Positions 11,321 through 22,800 of a stretch of 64,000 nucleotides of DNA are shown piece after piece. Source of the stretch: Delphinus delphis (taxonomy: Eukaryota; Chordata; Mammalia; Artiodactyla; Delphinidae); assembly GCF_949987515.2 (NCBI RefSeq), contig NC_082684.1, positions 118,958,080 to 119,022,079 of the forward strand, read 5' to 3'. The notes below the pieces were generated by a model. It did no database searches. It was not told where the DNA came from and saw only the letters and a list, made by a program, of their open reading frames with translations. The position numbers were made by a program, and so were the translations under genes. Numbering within the stretch: position 1 is the first letter of the stretch; each line of letters starts with the position of its first letter.

Positions 11321-11624
11321 CTTTTTTTAAGAATAAGAAAGTGCATTAATTTCTGGAGATCTGAGTACATGCTTAGAAGCTCAAAAGCTCAAAAGTGAAT
11401 GTCTGAAATTCACAGTGGTGGTGCAGCCAGGGGGCTTGGAGCAGGCCTGGCCTTGAGCTCCAAGTCCTTGGCTGTTGCATGGCTGTGGTGGCAGGAGGGG
11501 GTGCGCAATTGAGGAGGGGGTTTCCTGGAGCCTGAGCACCAGAGCAGGCCGATGGCAGTCATCAGTGCTGTTGACCATCCAGTGACTGGACACCCAGTGG
11601 GACTGCCTTCCCGGCCCCACAGTG
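11321..11624. other. No gene or repeat recognised
   Basis: Short single-copy stretch without recognisable signal. Confidence 0.45.
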
Positions 11625-11932
11625 TTCAGGCAGGGCCATGGGACTGGTTCTGACCAATGAGCAGAACTGACCTGTGACACTCTCAGGCTGGAGCATCTGG
11701 TGTGAGACCTTCCAGAGGTCTCCCTGAAACAGAAGCTGGCAAGTTCAAGAAAATGGCTGCCCCGTCCACCTGGTCCTGGAGAGCAAGGATGCTCAGCCCC
11801 TCAACCAACTCACGACGCGCATGTGCCACGAGCAAGAAAGCAGCCTTTGTTGCTATTGGCCACTGAGATTTGGTGGGTATTTGCTACTAGTGCATAACCT
11901 AGCCTATCGTGGCAGGTTCAAGGTCCAAGTAC
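11625..11932 (+). repeat. Ancient LTR-like repeat (same general type as 59985-60335)
   Basis: 'gggccatgggactggttctg' with 'ccaatgagc' at the start, then 'ggccactgagatttggtggg' and 'tagtgcataacctagcctat' at the end. The same start ('catgtgattagttctgg') and end ('actgcagcatag') recur near 60,000, so both copies belong to one interspersed family. The subfamily was not resolved. Confidence 0.55.
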
Positions 11933-12725
11933 TCTCAGTAATCTAGAAAAAATCACCTGCTTTTCCTTCCAGCCATGACCAGGACATGCTGGTTCTCAGG
12001 TTCTTCGTGGGTCTGACCTAAGTTTCCCGGCCAGTTCTTTCAGCAACGCCATGCACAGCCTGGGCCCCAATTTGGAAAGCCCCACAACCACTCACTGCAG
12101 GGTCTAGCCCCAGCTGTAACAGTTCTCGCTTATGGGGCTATGATTTCAAGCCAGGCTGAGGAATTGCAGTGAACAAGTGACCTCCAGGGAAGGCTTCCCC
12201 TGGAAGTGTGGGCCCCACTTGGCATAAAAAGCTGTTTTCACACTTGCCTTATTTTTTGCTGTGAGCTGATGATCTCCTCTGGATGTGAAGCAGTCAAGGA
12301 GAAATCCCTCTCCCCAGGAAGGCATGTGTTAAGCAGGGAGCTGAGAGGTGCGTGTATAACCTTGCAGGCCAGGCCCTGTCTCCTCGTCTATCTGAGCCCC
12401 ATGTGCGCGCCCCGCACACCCTGTGTGGACGGGCCCTAAGTGCCCACGGGCTGGGTAGGCCATGAAATGAGCATCCCTCAGTTCCCGGCCAGCAGCAGGC
12501 TGATGGGGAGGTGGTTTTTAACAGCCTCCTGCTTATTGATTTCTGTGTAGTGAGGTCAACTTCAGCCACTCTCCTGTGGAAAGAGGCTGGAAACCAATGC
12601 TGTTTTGTCCCCATCTATTTCCTGCAGGCTTTCGGCAGTGTGACCAGCTCCCTGCTGGCTGTGACCTTGGGCACATCATCTCGCCCAGGTCTTGGTTGCT
12701 CCCACATCCCTGTCACCTGGCGATG
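11933..12725. other. No gene or repeat recognised
   Basis: Single-copy DNA. The 12294-12614 minus frame and the overlapping plus frames lack recognisable protein features. Confidence 0.5.
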
Positions 12726-12729
12726 ACAT

Positions 12730-12910
12730 GTACTGAAAGCCTACTAAGGGCCAGGCACTTCCTCAGTGACCAATACACGGTCATGCCTACCATCCTCGCC
12801 CAGCTCCCTTATCCATTCCTGTTTTTTCAAATGAGGACACTGAGGCACAAAGAGGTTAAGTAACGTAACTGAGGTCACAGAGCTGGTGGCTTTGGTGCTC
12901 AGTTCAGTGC
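12730..12910 (-). repeat. MIR SINE, antisense
   Basis: 'tactaagggccaggcacttc' then 'aaatgaggacactgaggcac', 'aaagaggttaagtaac' and 'gaggtcacagagctggtgg' match the reverse complement of MIR in the right order. The middle is diverged. Confidence 0.85.
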
Positions 12911-15434
12911 CCACCTCTGGGCAGGCTCAGGACCTAACCGCTTAGCCGAGCATTGCCCAGACCCTTTAGTGGGGGGACCGCTGTTTCCTGCTTTTCATGC
13001 CTGTGCCAGTTTTGCCCTTGGCCTTTATTATCACAGACCCCCCGCCAGCTCGCATCTTGTTCCCTAATGGGGAACAGCACAAAGGGCTGGGGACTTGCTG
13101 TGCACACAGCGATGCAGACACCTGACGCGCCAGCCTTCCTGCGGGGTTCAGGACCTCACCTGGGGGTGGGCAGGAGCTGCCAAGGGAAGGCTGTAGCTGC
13201 AGGTGACAGAGCATGGGTGGGAAGGCCTGTTGGCCCACCTGAGGAAGCAGGGGACCAGACAGGCACAGCAGCTGAGGACAAGGCTGGACTTTCTCCAGTG
13301 GCCACCCCGGCACCCCATACAGAACCCCAGAACTGACCTGACCCCAAACAGGGGCTCCCTGGGATTAGTGACCACCAGTGGGTGCCACTCCCTGTCCCCC
13401 AGCTAGTGCTGGGAGACAGGGGTTCTGGCCCTCCAGTGGCCTGGATCAAGCTGGGTGACAAACTAGGGAGGAGCCAGGCCCTCCTGGGAGAGGTCAGGGA
13501 GGGGTCTGTGGCCTGGTGGGTGGGGGGATGAGGTAGAGGAGCGGCCGTGGGAGGCCCTGGACCCGCCTTGGGACCCAGCCAGGTGAGTGGTGCCCTGCCC
13601 AGGACAGTGCGTGTGGGAAGGGGGGCCCTGCCTGGCTCGTGGGGGTCCTTCTCTCTTTCCCCTGGAGCCACCATATAGTCTAAGGATGGGACACAACCAA
13701 GGATTCTGGAAACATTGGTTTGGCACAGGGTGGGCTCCTCACTCAAGACAGGTCCCTCCAGGGTCTCTTCACTTGGAAGTGGACCAGGGGCTGTTACAGG
13801 GAGGGTACCCAATAAGTGGCGGCTGCCTGGCAGAGGGTGAAGAAGTTGGGGGGCACAGGTCTCTGCCATGCTCTGCCGTTCCTACCCCACAGGAAGGAGC
13901 CACAGTTTCAGGGTGCTGCTTGAGGCTGCCTGCCCTGCAGTCAGATTCCTGGGCTTTGCCTCTGCCCGCTCAGCACTCACTCCGGGTCCCAAGTGCTGCG
14001 TGCATCCCCCGAGCCCGGCTGACTGCCGCCCTGTCTGCTGGGCGCTCCTTCTCCCAGCTCGTAGAGCCTCAACTCATGGGCATTCCCATGTGGGGAGGGG
14101 TGGCCCCCTCGTGCATGAGCCCAGGACATGAAAAGGCCATCAAGGCAAGGAAGGGGCACCAAAGACAGAGGTCATCTCGGCCACACTCATGCCTGGAGCT
14201 GGTTTGTGTCCCGTGGTTGGCGGGGGGCGGGGGGCGGGAGGGTCCACACAGAGGCTGGAAGCTGGCTGGGGAGCCCAGAGGGACATGTACCAGGCACAGA
14301 GACACTCTGGTCAGTCCCCCCTTCTCAGGGGGCCATGGCCAGCAGGACATTGCTGCCCCTCCCAGCTGCTAAGTGGAGAACAGTGAGAGCAATCAGAGGC
14401 TGGGATGGGCGAGAGGATCACTGAACGCAGGTCTGACTCTGGGGAAAGCAAGTGAACCTGTATTTGAGAAATCACCTTGACCTGAGAGGGTGGAAGAGCC
14501 CAGCCCAGTGTGGGTGCTCGGCCTTCAGGAAACCATGCCCCTCACCCGCTGGAAGCTACTTCTACAGCTTCCTGGTTTGGTTCCTCTCAGTCTGCTCCCA
14601 CCTCCGTCCTGGGTTAAACCTGACTCAGGGCAGAGGCTGCAAGAGGCCGCACGCAGGGCAGGTCCTGACAAGGAGGGGAAGCCCCCTTTGTGGGACAGCA
14701 TGGCTGGGGAAGAGGCTCCTTTGCCGCATGATGGCCAGATTGAACCCCTAGGATTTCAGTTGAAATGGAAAATTTGGAACATCAGAGCTGTTGTGGCTCA
14801 ATCTGTCTCTCCCCCACGAGCAGGACGTGCTGGGGCTCCACCTGGCTCCTCGCTGGGCTCTGGGGGGTTCTTGGTAACTTCTCCAGGGCAGGGACTCCAC
14901 AGAGTCGTCAGGAAGATGGCTATGCATGGCCACTCCCCGTGGCTGGAGGGGGCAGGAGCCCGTGAGAGTCTCCATCTTCCTTCCCCTAGAACAGGCAGAG
15001 AACCAGGAAGGTGCACCATTGCCGAGGGGACAGCCCCCCAGATGCTGGGGAACACTAAATAACACACAGATTCAAAGCACCCAGCCCAGAGCTGATCTCC
15101 TATCCCTGCCGCTGCTAGCATCCTGATGACCAGTTAGCCAGCCCGGGGACAGCCTGACCACCGCCCCTCCTCCATACTCCACAGAAGCCACCATGCAGAC
15201 CCCAGTGGCCAAGTAAGGGAAGAACGAGACTGTCACAAAGGGTTCATGTTTTTGTCACACACTCAGAAATTACAGCTTTTCAATTTTTAAAAGAACTTAT
15301 ACCTTTGGCTTACAAACAATCCATCCTCTAAAAGTCCACGTGGGATCCCTGGATGGCCTCCTGGGCACCCGATTTAAAATAGCAACCCCCCCAACCCCAC
15401 CCCCACACACCTGCCTGGGTTCACTAACTCTCTC
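12911..15434. other. GC-rich single-copy stretch with long chance frames
   Basis: About 2.5 kb of GC-rich DNA. Frames of 237 codons (13156-13869, minus) and 261 codons (13587-14372, plus) overlap each other and are rich in Pro, Gly, Ser and Arg with no known domain. I read them as chance. It could include regulatory DNA, but I see no specific element other than the G-run at 14222-14242. Confidence 0.5.
14222..14242 (+). other. G-quadruplex-type G run
   Basis: Four G blocks of 6, 6, 3 and 3 bases are separated by single C, C and A bases. This meets the usual G3+ loop rule with one-base loops, the form that gives the most stable quadruplexes. No gene or promoter next to it is recognisable. Confidence 0.8.
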
Positions 15435-15650
15435 TCTGCTTTATTTTGCTCTATGTCTTCATTGCCAGAAATACACTTTGTATTTTACTTATTTATCTTC
15501 TTCAGCATCTCTCCCCACCCCCACTAGCAAGAGAACAGAAACATCAGGAGGGAGTCACGTGGTCTCTTTTGTTTACTCTATATCCTCAGAACCTAAACTG
15601 TGCCTGGAATGCCACAGACACTCAATAAATACTACTGGAAAGAATTTGTC
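15435..15650 (+). repeat. L2 LINE, 3' end
   Basis: 'actagcaagagaacagaaac' type text, then 'atatcctcagaacctaaac', 'tgtgcctggaatgcc' and 'actcaataaatactactgg' follow the order of the L2 3' terminus. It is non-coding. Confidence 0.75.
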
Positions 15651-15940
15651 AGAAGGATCCATTTCTCAGGAGAGGGTGACACTTTCTCACCAGGGAGGGA
15701 AGGGGGAACCCCAGGGTCCCCATCTCTCCTAGAGCCCTCCTGGCAGCATCTGCCCTGGGTTAGAATCGAGTGTACCCCCTTCATGGTCTTCACCGAAACC
15801 TGGGAGTCCCCGGGCTTGAACCCCCAGTTCAGCTCAGGTGCAGGCATGGGTGGGGGAACCTGCTCCTCGTGCCTGGCGAGTCCTGGCTCCCCACCTCCCA
15901 CTGTGCTCTTCCTGGCACCTGTGTCCTCACACCAAGGCCT
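15651..15940. other. No gene or repeat recognised
   Basis: Single-copy GC-rich DNA between L2 and MER5 relics. Confidence 0.45.
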
Positions 15941-15944
15941 GCAG

Positions 15945-16061
15945 ATTACCATCAGACACACGAAGTCTCCAGTCCTGCACTGGACCTGGAGAACCAGAGT
16001 CTACATTTTAGCATAATCCCGGGGTCATTCAAGTTCTGGTTCCAGTGTGAGAAGCGCTGGT
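15945..16061 (-). repeat. MER5-type DNA transposon fragment
   Basis: 'gagaaccagagtctacattt' then 'gcataatcccggggtcattc' and 'tgtgagaagcgctgg' parallel one half of MER5, a small hAT-type non-autonomous DNA transposon. It is strongly diverged and orientation is tentative. Confidence 0.5.
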
Positions 16062-17235
16062 GACCTGCTCACAGATGCCCCCTTCTCCCAGGCTAAGGGA
16101 AATGCTTTGCTGAAACCATCTTGATTTCTTTTTTTCTCTGCAGCTACTGAAACAGGCCCTGTGGCTGAGGGGGACGGGACTTAGCGTTACTGCGCAGAAA
16201 CGGTGAAGGGCAAACCCAGCAATTAGCCGCAGAGAGTGGGGAGGAGAGGCAGGCAGGATGGAAAGCCAGGGAAACAGCAACCATAATTGCAGGGTGTGCC
16301 AGCTGCGGGGACGTGTCGGGGGAGGCGGCAGTAAGACAGCAGCCACCTATGTGTCGGGGGATGACAGGGGCAGAGCCCGGGGACAGGGATGCAGAGAACG
16401 TGCGAACCCAGCAGCCCAGGGGCCTCCTTGGGGCTGGATCCAGCCCTCCCCATGTTGGCCCAGGCCTGCCGGGCCTTTGTCTCCACTAGGCCCCACCCTC
16501 CGTGGATGACACCCAGGGGCCGCTGCTCCAGGTACCTGCAGAGGCCTGCACAAGGGAGCGGGAGCGTCAGGCTTCCTGCTAGAAGCTCTATTTGCCACAT
16601 TTGAATTGGTTCCAGAGAGGTCTAGGCCGTCAGATTGATGTTCAAGCTGGGGTACCCAGCACCCCGCGGCTCCATGGAGGGTCGTGGAGGCAGCCACCAG
16701 GGCAAGGTGGAGGCCAACCTGGCAGGCTTCCTGCCCCGTGCCCAATCCCCCTTCCCGCACACCCCAACTTCAGCCAGGCAGCTCTGCTCTTGTCTCTTTT
16801 ATATATTGGAATTCTGAATGAAAGTTCACTGAATTCTTGCTGCTTTAAAAAAAGAGAGAGAAGAAAAATGGATAAATCCTGCATACTGTCTCATTTTACA
16901 GGTAAGTGGTACGCCCAAAGCGACTCGGTAAGAGGTATGTTCTGTTCTTCTTCCCAGACTTCAGGGCCTCAGAGAAGTGGAGCCCACGTTTAGTCTCCTT
17001 GTGCAGATGACCAGAGCCTGCTGTTTCCATTGCCTAAAAGAAGAGGAAGCTGACTTTCAGGACTGTTAAATCCCCCAAAGACATGCATAGGTTAGAGGGT
17101 GACCCGGGCTTGGCGCCCAGATCTACAGGGAGCATTAGGGCACAGAAGCGCCTCAGGGCCACTTAAAGCCTGAGTGACGTCACCCCACCCCCTCCCAGGC
17201 TCCTCTGGCTCTCTTGATTCAGATTTGCTCTGTCC
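16062..17235. other. No gene or repeat recognised
   Basis: Single-copy DNA. A segment near 16880-16920 looks faintly like antisense MIR ('cattttacaggtaag') but is too short to call. Frames at 16223-16760 are open on both strands and not coding by appearance. Confidence 0.5.
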
Positions 17236-17239
17236 ACTG

Positions 17240-17340
17240 TCCATCAGTTGTTGTGGTAGGCAGGCACTGCGCTGGGCACTGGACCAGATGCTGCCCTCCT
17301 GGGGCTGAGAGCCCCACAGGGTAACCATACAGGAACGATA
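17240..17340 (-). repeat. L2 LINE 3' end, antisense fragment
   Basis: 'ggcactgcgctgggcactgg' followed by 'tgccctcctggggctgagag' is the antisense L2 terminus ('gccaggcactgttctagg' type followed by 'tgccctcatggagctt' type). Confidence 0.65.
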
Positions 17341-17479
17341 GCAGATTTGATTTCACCTTTGATCAGTGCTTCCAAGGAAAAGGGAACCAGTTGGGGCCAG
17401 TAGGGACTTACAGTCTGTAGCTCAGGCTGCCCCCACTTCCTGCCCCCACCTGGGACCCCTCTGCCATCTCAAGCTGATA

Positions 17480-17680
17480 AAATCTGATCCATCTTTCACG
17501 TTCCATGGCAAGGCCCACTGCTTCTGGGAGCCTTCCCTGTGCCCGCAACCTCAGGACGCTGCCCCTCCCATGAGGAACGCCCAATTCCGTCTGTCCCCTC
17601 ACTTTGCAAACTCCCTCTTCCCTGTACATAGGAGGGCCCAACACGCCTTCTGCTACATTGAGCTGCAGCAGGATGAGCCT
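17480..17680 (+). repeat. Possible L2 LINE fragment
   Basis: 'ctgggagccttccctgtgcc' and the following pyrimidine-rich text resemble the L2 3' region ('gaggccttccctgacc' type). The match is weak and may be chance. Confidence 0.35.
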
Positions 17681-19974
17681 CTGAGACTAATTTGAGTGTG
17701 ACCACAGGGACACGTGTAACTTCTCTGGGTCCCCCTTTCCTTGGGTGTAAAATAGGAAGATAGCACCGGAAGGTCTCTCAGTGACCCCAGCCTAACCTCT
17801 GCAGCCCTGCACTCTGCCTCCTGTCCAAGCCCCGTTAGCATTTTCTCAGTGCCAGGAGGACCATGCTGCGCTTGGCCCTGGGGAGTGGGGAGAGGGGCTG
17901 CGTGCCGGGGCCACCTTCATGGAGGTTGTCAAGTCATAGGCCATGTGGGGACACTGGCGCTTGGGCCAGCTCAGCACCACTGTCTTTGGGAATTGCCTTC
18001 TTCCCCACAGAGTGGTTCTGGGGTTCTGCCATCCTAGACAACCCCACCCCCTGCAGCATGAGTACATATGAACAGAGTCCTTCCCTGGTATCTTATCCCC
18101 AGCACTAGGCTAGGACTGTAGGAGCTAAAGGCCGAGGGCAGTATGCCTCCTGAGTCTCCCCCGTCCCCTGCTCCCGGGAGAGCTTGTCTGCAGCAGAAGA
18201 CTGAGGCCCACACGAGGGCGGGAGTGTGAGTCCATGAGCCCTGTGTGGTGTGAGTCAGCTCTTAGTAAAGGGGTTTCGACCCTGCTCGCTGCCCATCAGC
18301 TTAGCTCTCCCTCCCCAGCCCCTCCCTATATCCACCTTCTCTGCATCTTCCCAGGATGGCGGCCTGCCAGGTTTGGAGAGCAACACCCACTGGCTTTTCC
18401 GTGTTGCCCACCTCACATGCCCCATGCCAGGGCTCTGCTTTGGATGGCCTGGGCATTGGGCAGCAAGGTGAGACCACTGCCCATGGGAGGGGGACATTTA
18501 CAGGAAGCAGAGCTGGATGAAGAGATCAGCCCCGCTGCTGCCCGGGCAGCCCCTGGGTCCCAGCCCTGGATGACCAGGGAGGGAGGTGAGATCGGCCACT
18601 GCCAAGCAGGAGGATGTCCTCAGGGCCAGAGACCCCACAGAGTCATCAGGGTGGCCCCTCCCCCTCCCCCACCGGCTCAGTTTCCCAGGCCCCTCCCTAT
18701 GCACCCACATGACCACTGGTTCTGCCTCTTGTTCCCTGTGCCTCGCTGGTCATGGGAGCACCTGGCATCTGCGCCTTGCCGGGTGGAGCAGGACAGCAGC
18801 CAGCCTGCAGCCTGGGCTCTCACCAGAAGCTGCGCTTTCCTGTCTCCTCCAGCTGGGACGACTTTCTACAGAGAAGGTTCCCCAAGGTCTGGAGTCAGGA
18901 AGTGAGAAGGTGTGGATGAAGAATAGTTTCAGCACTGGGTCCCTGAGGCCAGGGGCCACAATGGGGCCTGTCCATCCGTCACTGCTTATAAAGGCATGTT
19001 CCTAAGAAAATAGCAACCTCGTACTGAGACTTGAAACTTGGGTTTGGCTTCCTCTCGCCTCTTGAAGCACGTTTAGCCAAGTGTGAGTGCTTTCTCACTG
19101 GAGCCATCAGCAGCGTCTAACCCTGAACCCCTGAGACTTTTTCCTGAGTCATCCTGGGCCTCTGGGCTGCCTGGAAGGGTCAGGTGGCTAACGCAGGCTG
19201 CCCGGCCGCCCCCCGGCTCCACACACTGTGCAGGGGCCCAGGGGCACTGCATGACAGTATTTTATTTTAACATCCAGATTTCCACCCAGCTGCACCAGCT
19301 GTGTGATGACCCTCCCTGTGAACGTTCACTGTAACGCTGACAGCAGGGCAGCTCCCCGCTTTGGGGATGGAGAGGGTACTGGCTCTGTGATTTCCCTGAC
19401 TTTATCTTATCCTGACTGACTGCGCAGATATAAAGGTAGACCCTTCATTATTCCCCAAACCCGAGCTGGCCCAACACCGATGTCCCCAGACCCAGGCCGT
19501 GGGTCCCCACCTGGGGCGGGTTGGAGGCTCTTGTCCACCTCCCCAGCCCCCCACCCCAGCCTCTAAGAAGTTCTGAAATAATGAAAGGAGTGAAGGTGGG
19601 GGAGGTACCCAAAATAAAGGCCTCTGAGGATGAAAGCCCGAATCTAGTCTTTCCACTGAAAAAAGACACCCATTTGTTCTTCGGTAGAGTTTAAAGAACA
19701 GAGTATTGTCCTTGTGAAATGGTTTCATTTTAAGCCTTTACTTTGGGGGGTTTGTTCTGGTTTTGTGCTTTCTCTCCTCCCTGTGGCCGCTGCACATGAA
19801 AGGCTGGGGTCAGGCCTTTCATGGGTTGGCGGGGGCCAGGAGCTGCCTGTTCCTCTTTGATTTACCCGAGAACAGCAGGATGCTCGTTCTAACTGGAGAT
19901 GTCTGGCTGTCTCCTTCGGGCCAGTCCTAGACTTTGCTGAGAATAATTCTTCCTTGAAAAAACATAACAATTCC
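17681..19974. other. Single-copy stretch, no gene or repeat recognised
   Basis: About 2.3 kb without recognisable repeats. The 223-codon frame at 18234-18905 is Pro-, Ser- and Ala-rich, overlaps minus-strand frames and has no known domain. Confidence 0.5.
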
Positions 19975-20345
19975 CATTAAATGATTCACTCTGTCCACGC
20001 CAAACTCAAAGCTCAGAGAGAGGGCTTTGAAGGCTTTTCACTGAACAAAAATAAAACCCTTCGCAGACGCTGGAGAAATGTTGCTGAAATAACACTCAGT
20101 TATGTGAAAGAGCTGAGATATGTGAGCGGCGGAACAACAGCCCAAGATGGGGAAGGTTTAATGAACAAATGGAAGAAATGAAGAACGTCGCTGGGAGACA
20201 GGCTGCTTCCTGGGAGATTTCGGGAATTTTTGTGATTTTATTCAACATTGGGCCGATGTTGCCACTGCTGATTACCCCCACTAATGAAGGAAGCAGATAA
20301 TTCCAAACAATGTGTAATCCCCACAACGGAGGCAACTTCCAACAA
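19975..20345. other. Possible conserved non-coding segment
   Basis: A repeat-free block with balanced composition, several homeodomain-type TAAT or ATTA cores ('cactaatgaaggaagcagat' near 20279) and no long frame beyond 66 codons. Its texture is unlike both the GC-rich flanks and the repeats. The reading as conserved regulatory DNA is only an inference; no conservation data were available. Confidence 0.25.
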
Positions 20346-20451
20346 GACAGCCCAGGAAGGAGGGGCCCCAGCCCTGGCAGAAACCCCATGGTGATATGGG
20401 AGAAGGTCTTTGAGGTAATTCTGAGCCTAGAGCCTAAACCAGACATACCCA

Positions 20452-20585
20452 AATTCATTCGTTCATTTATTCATTCACTCAGCAAACATTTATTGAGTGT
20501 CTACTATATGCCAGGCCTTGTTCTAGGTGCTGTAAATATAGCACTAAGCAAAAAGATTCCTGCCCGGCCATGCTCCTGACATCGG
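20452..20585 (-). repeat. L2 LINE 3' end, antisense
   Basis: The ATTC/TTCATT terminal repeat ('attcattcgttcatttattc') leads into 'acatttattgagtgtctac', 'tatgccaggccttgttctag' and 'gtgctgtaaatatagc'. This is a clear antisense L2 3' terminus. Confidence 0.9.
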
Positions 20586-20627
20586 CTTCATGGTCCAATA
20601 AACCCAGATGGAACATAAGACTGATTT

Positions 20628-20800
20628 CTGGGGCGCACTTCTCAAACTGGAACGTGCAGATGAACTACTTGGGACCTTGTTAGAAGCAGAAGGTGATCGA
20701 GGAGTTGAGGAGGGATCCGAAGCTCTGCATTTCTAGCAAGCTCCCAGGTGATGGCATTGCTGCTGGTCCATGGGTAGAGCTTCAAGCCAGCTGGGTTCCA
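20628..20800 (+). repeat. MER5A-type DNA transposon relic
   Basis: 'cacttctcaaactggaacgt' at the start, 'acttgggaccttgttagaag' and then 'gcatttctagcaagctccca' and 'ggtgatggcattgctgctgg' follow the MER5A order. It is non-autonomous and carries no transposase. Confidence 0.8.
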
Positions 20801-20804
20801 CCCA

Positions 20805-20905
20805 AGCTCTTTTGTCTGCTGCGTGAGGTTGGGCAAGCGTTTCAAACACATTCTACCTCAATTTTCCCATCTATAAAAGAGAGGTTGAAATAGTCCCCAG
20901 CATAC
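20805..20905 (+). repeat. MIR SINE fragment
   Basis: 'gtgaggttgggcaagcgttt', then 'cctcaattttcccatctata' and 'aaagagaggttgaaatag' match the middle of MIR. Confidence 0.7.
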
Positions 20906-21240
20906 ATTTGCACAGAGTCTCAGTGATGCATCTTTGTAGCTTGCTCTTGTTCTGAATTTGCCTGTCTTTCCTGCCATACAGCTACATCTGCTTGGTTCAG
21001 AAGACTCCTTCCAGACCTGAGAAAGTGGAAGGGTGCACAGCTTTGTGCTCAAATGCTGCCACTTGGGGTAGCTGTGCATGGGGAGTGGAGGGTTCCTCCA
21101 CAATACTGCAGTGGGGAATCACATCCTGGGAATCACATCTCCCACCTAGCAGCTGGGAGACCAGAGCAGACAGCCGTGGACTGTGGCATCACACAGGCAC
21201 TGTTGAGATCATCCAGAAAGACGAAGAACAGAAAGTTATT
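20906..21240. other. No gene or repeat recognised
   Basis: Single-copy sequence between two MIR relics. Confidence 0.45.
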
Positions 21241-21244
21241 CAGC

Positions 21245-21372
21245 ACCCAGGATCTGGGGTCAGAGTGCATGGGTGCAACTTGTGGCTCTTCTGCTGAAGC
21301 TCTGGGTGACCATAGGCGGAGTACTTGGTCTCTCAATGCCTCGTTTCATTCATGGGTAAAATGGATTCATCC
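21245..21372 (+). repeat. MIR SINE fragment
   Basis: 'ggatctggggtcagagtgc', 'aagctctgggtgaccatagg' and 'tctcaatgcctcgtttcatt' with 'gggtaaaatgga' follow the MIR 5' and central order. Confidence 0.75.
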
Positions 21373-21815
21373 TAGTGCCCACTCCCAGACTTGGTTCTTC
21401 CTCCATTTCTCTGCTTTCTTGAGATCCAATTTGGAAGCAGGCCCACAAGGAATATGTCGGGAGGCATCTGTCCCAGGCAGGTGGCATTTTGACTTGGGGA
21501 TGCAACACCCTGAGTGGGTGGGTTCGTGATGTAGATATTGCTGGTCGTGGTCACATGATTACATCACAGGGATTGGCATCTACCTCAGTTCCAGCAGAGA
21601 TTCGAATGTCTCCATGAGTGATGCTTCCAAAGGTGAAAGAGTACAAAGAGCCTATCACTGTTACACACAGGGCAAGGCAGGTACATGTCCAGTGTCTTCA
21701 TCTGAGCGGCAAGGAGCCTGAGGTCCCAAGTTGAAGTCAGGTGCAGGCAGTGCGGCTGCATCCCCCAGCCTTCAGCATCCTCCCGAGGCCACAGCAGGAG
21801 CTCTTGGTCTCCGTG
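21373..21815. other. No gene or repeat recognised
   Basis: Single-copy DNA. Confidence 0.45.
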
Positions 21816-21819
21816 GGCA

Positions 21820-21935
21820 TCCAGACCTGCCACTGACCGGGTGGGCGGCTAAAGAGACTGGGCAATTCGTTCAAGCCCTCTGGTCTCAGGATTTTCTTGC
21901 CTAAAATGAGAACATTGGGAGGATGGTTTCTAATA
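21820..21935 (+). repeat. MIR SINE fragment, diverged
   Basis: 'agacctgccactgaccggg', 'actgggcaattcgttcaagc' and 'cctaaaatgagaacattggg' keep the MIR order ('ctgccac', 'gggcaa', 'taaaatgg'). This copy is old. Confidence 0.6.
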
Positions 21936-22640
21936 CCAGGGAGAAGCCAGTCTCTTGTGGACAAGCATCTGGAATATCATTGCAGCTGGGAGGTGAGGAA
22001 TCACCTTGGTCCAGCCCCACCCAAAACCTTTGTGCAGGTTTCTTTGTCTGCAGCAACACCATGCAGTATCTGAGACATACTTACACCTAAAAACTATTCA
22101 TTGTTTATCTGAAAATCAGTTTTAAACCAGCTTCCTATATTTTATCTGGCAACTCTACCTCAGACCCCTTCTCTTCTCTAGTCTCCATCACTAGCCCCCA
22201 GCCCACAGGCACCTCCTAGGTTAGGGGAAGGGGATGTTTTGTCTTCCCTCTATACTATTATTAAGATACAAACTCTGTGCTTATCTTGGGCTTCCTTTTT
22301 GATTGCAAAAAGCTATCTTGGATTATTTTTTTAGCACATTGGCTGTTTGTTGCTGTTTTCATTCCCACTATAACTTTCCTTCTTCTGAAAGCAATGAGGG
22401 TCCGGCAGCCTCTGACTGACCACTAGGGGAAAGGTAGGGTGTGAGGACGAGGAAAGGAAAAGGATGAATCTTTTGAGACACTGTCTCCCTATGCAATGAA
22501 CCACAGCAGATGGAGCTCCCATTACCGTGGGGTGGGGGTGGGGAACGGTGAGGGAGGGAATCGAGCTGGGAACCCAAAGGAGTGGACAGGGTTTAAACGT
22601 TCAAAGGGCATCTTGTTTGGAGTCTGGCTGTGTGCACCGA
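21936..22640. other. No gene or named repeat recognised
   Basis: The segment around 22070-22160 ('tattcattgtttatctgaaa', 'ttttatctggcaactc') resembles an old interspersed repeat I could not name. Otherwise it appears single-copy. Confidence 0.4.
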
Positions 22641-22644
22641 TGAG

Positions 22645-22800
22645 GCCCATTTAAATATTTAAAATAATAAGTTTGTTTTTGGAATAGGAAATGCTTGCAT
22701 GCTATTTTTTAATCCAAACAGTACGAAGTGGAGTTGGGTGCAGCCTCACTCCCACCCCATCCCCAAGCCCTTTATTTACTCCCTGGAGGCCAACACAAGG
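22645..22800 (-). repeat. Possible old L1 3' UTR, antisense
   Basis: 'taggaaatgcttgcatgc', 'aatccaaacagtacgaagtg' and the following C-rich 'cactcccaccccatccc' parallel the reverse complement of an old L1M 3' end. The copy is diverged. Confidence 0.4.

Noticed and set aside
11133..11398. Membrane-like Ile-Tyr repeat peptide
   Set aside because: It is a translation of the AT microsatellite.
13156..14372. 237-codon minus frame and 261-codon plus frame
   Set aside because: They partly overlap in opposite directions, contain no recognisable motif and lie in strongly GC-rich DNA where stop codons are rare.
16880..16930. Exon donor-like 'acaggtaagtgg'
   Set aside because: It matches a splice donor by sequence, but no open exon precedes it, and the context resembles a degraded antisense MIR, where 'ttttacag' plus 'gtaag' is common.
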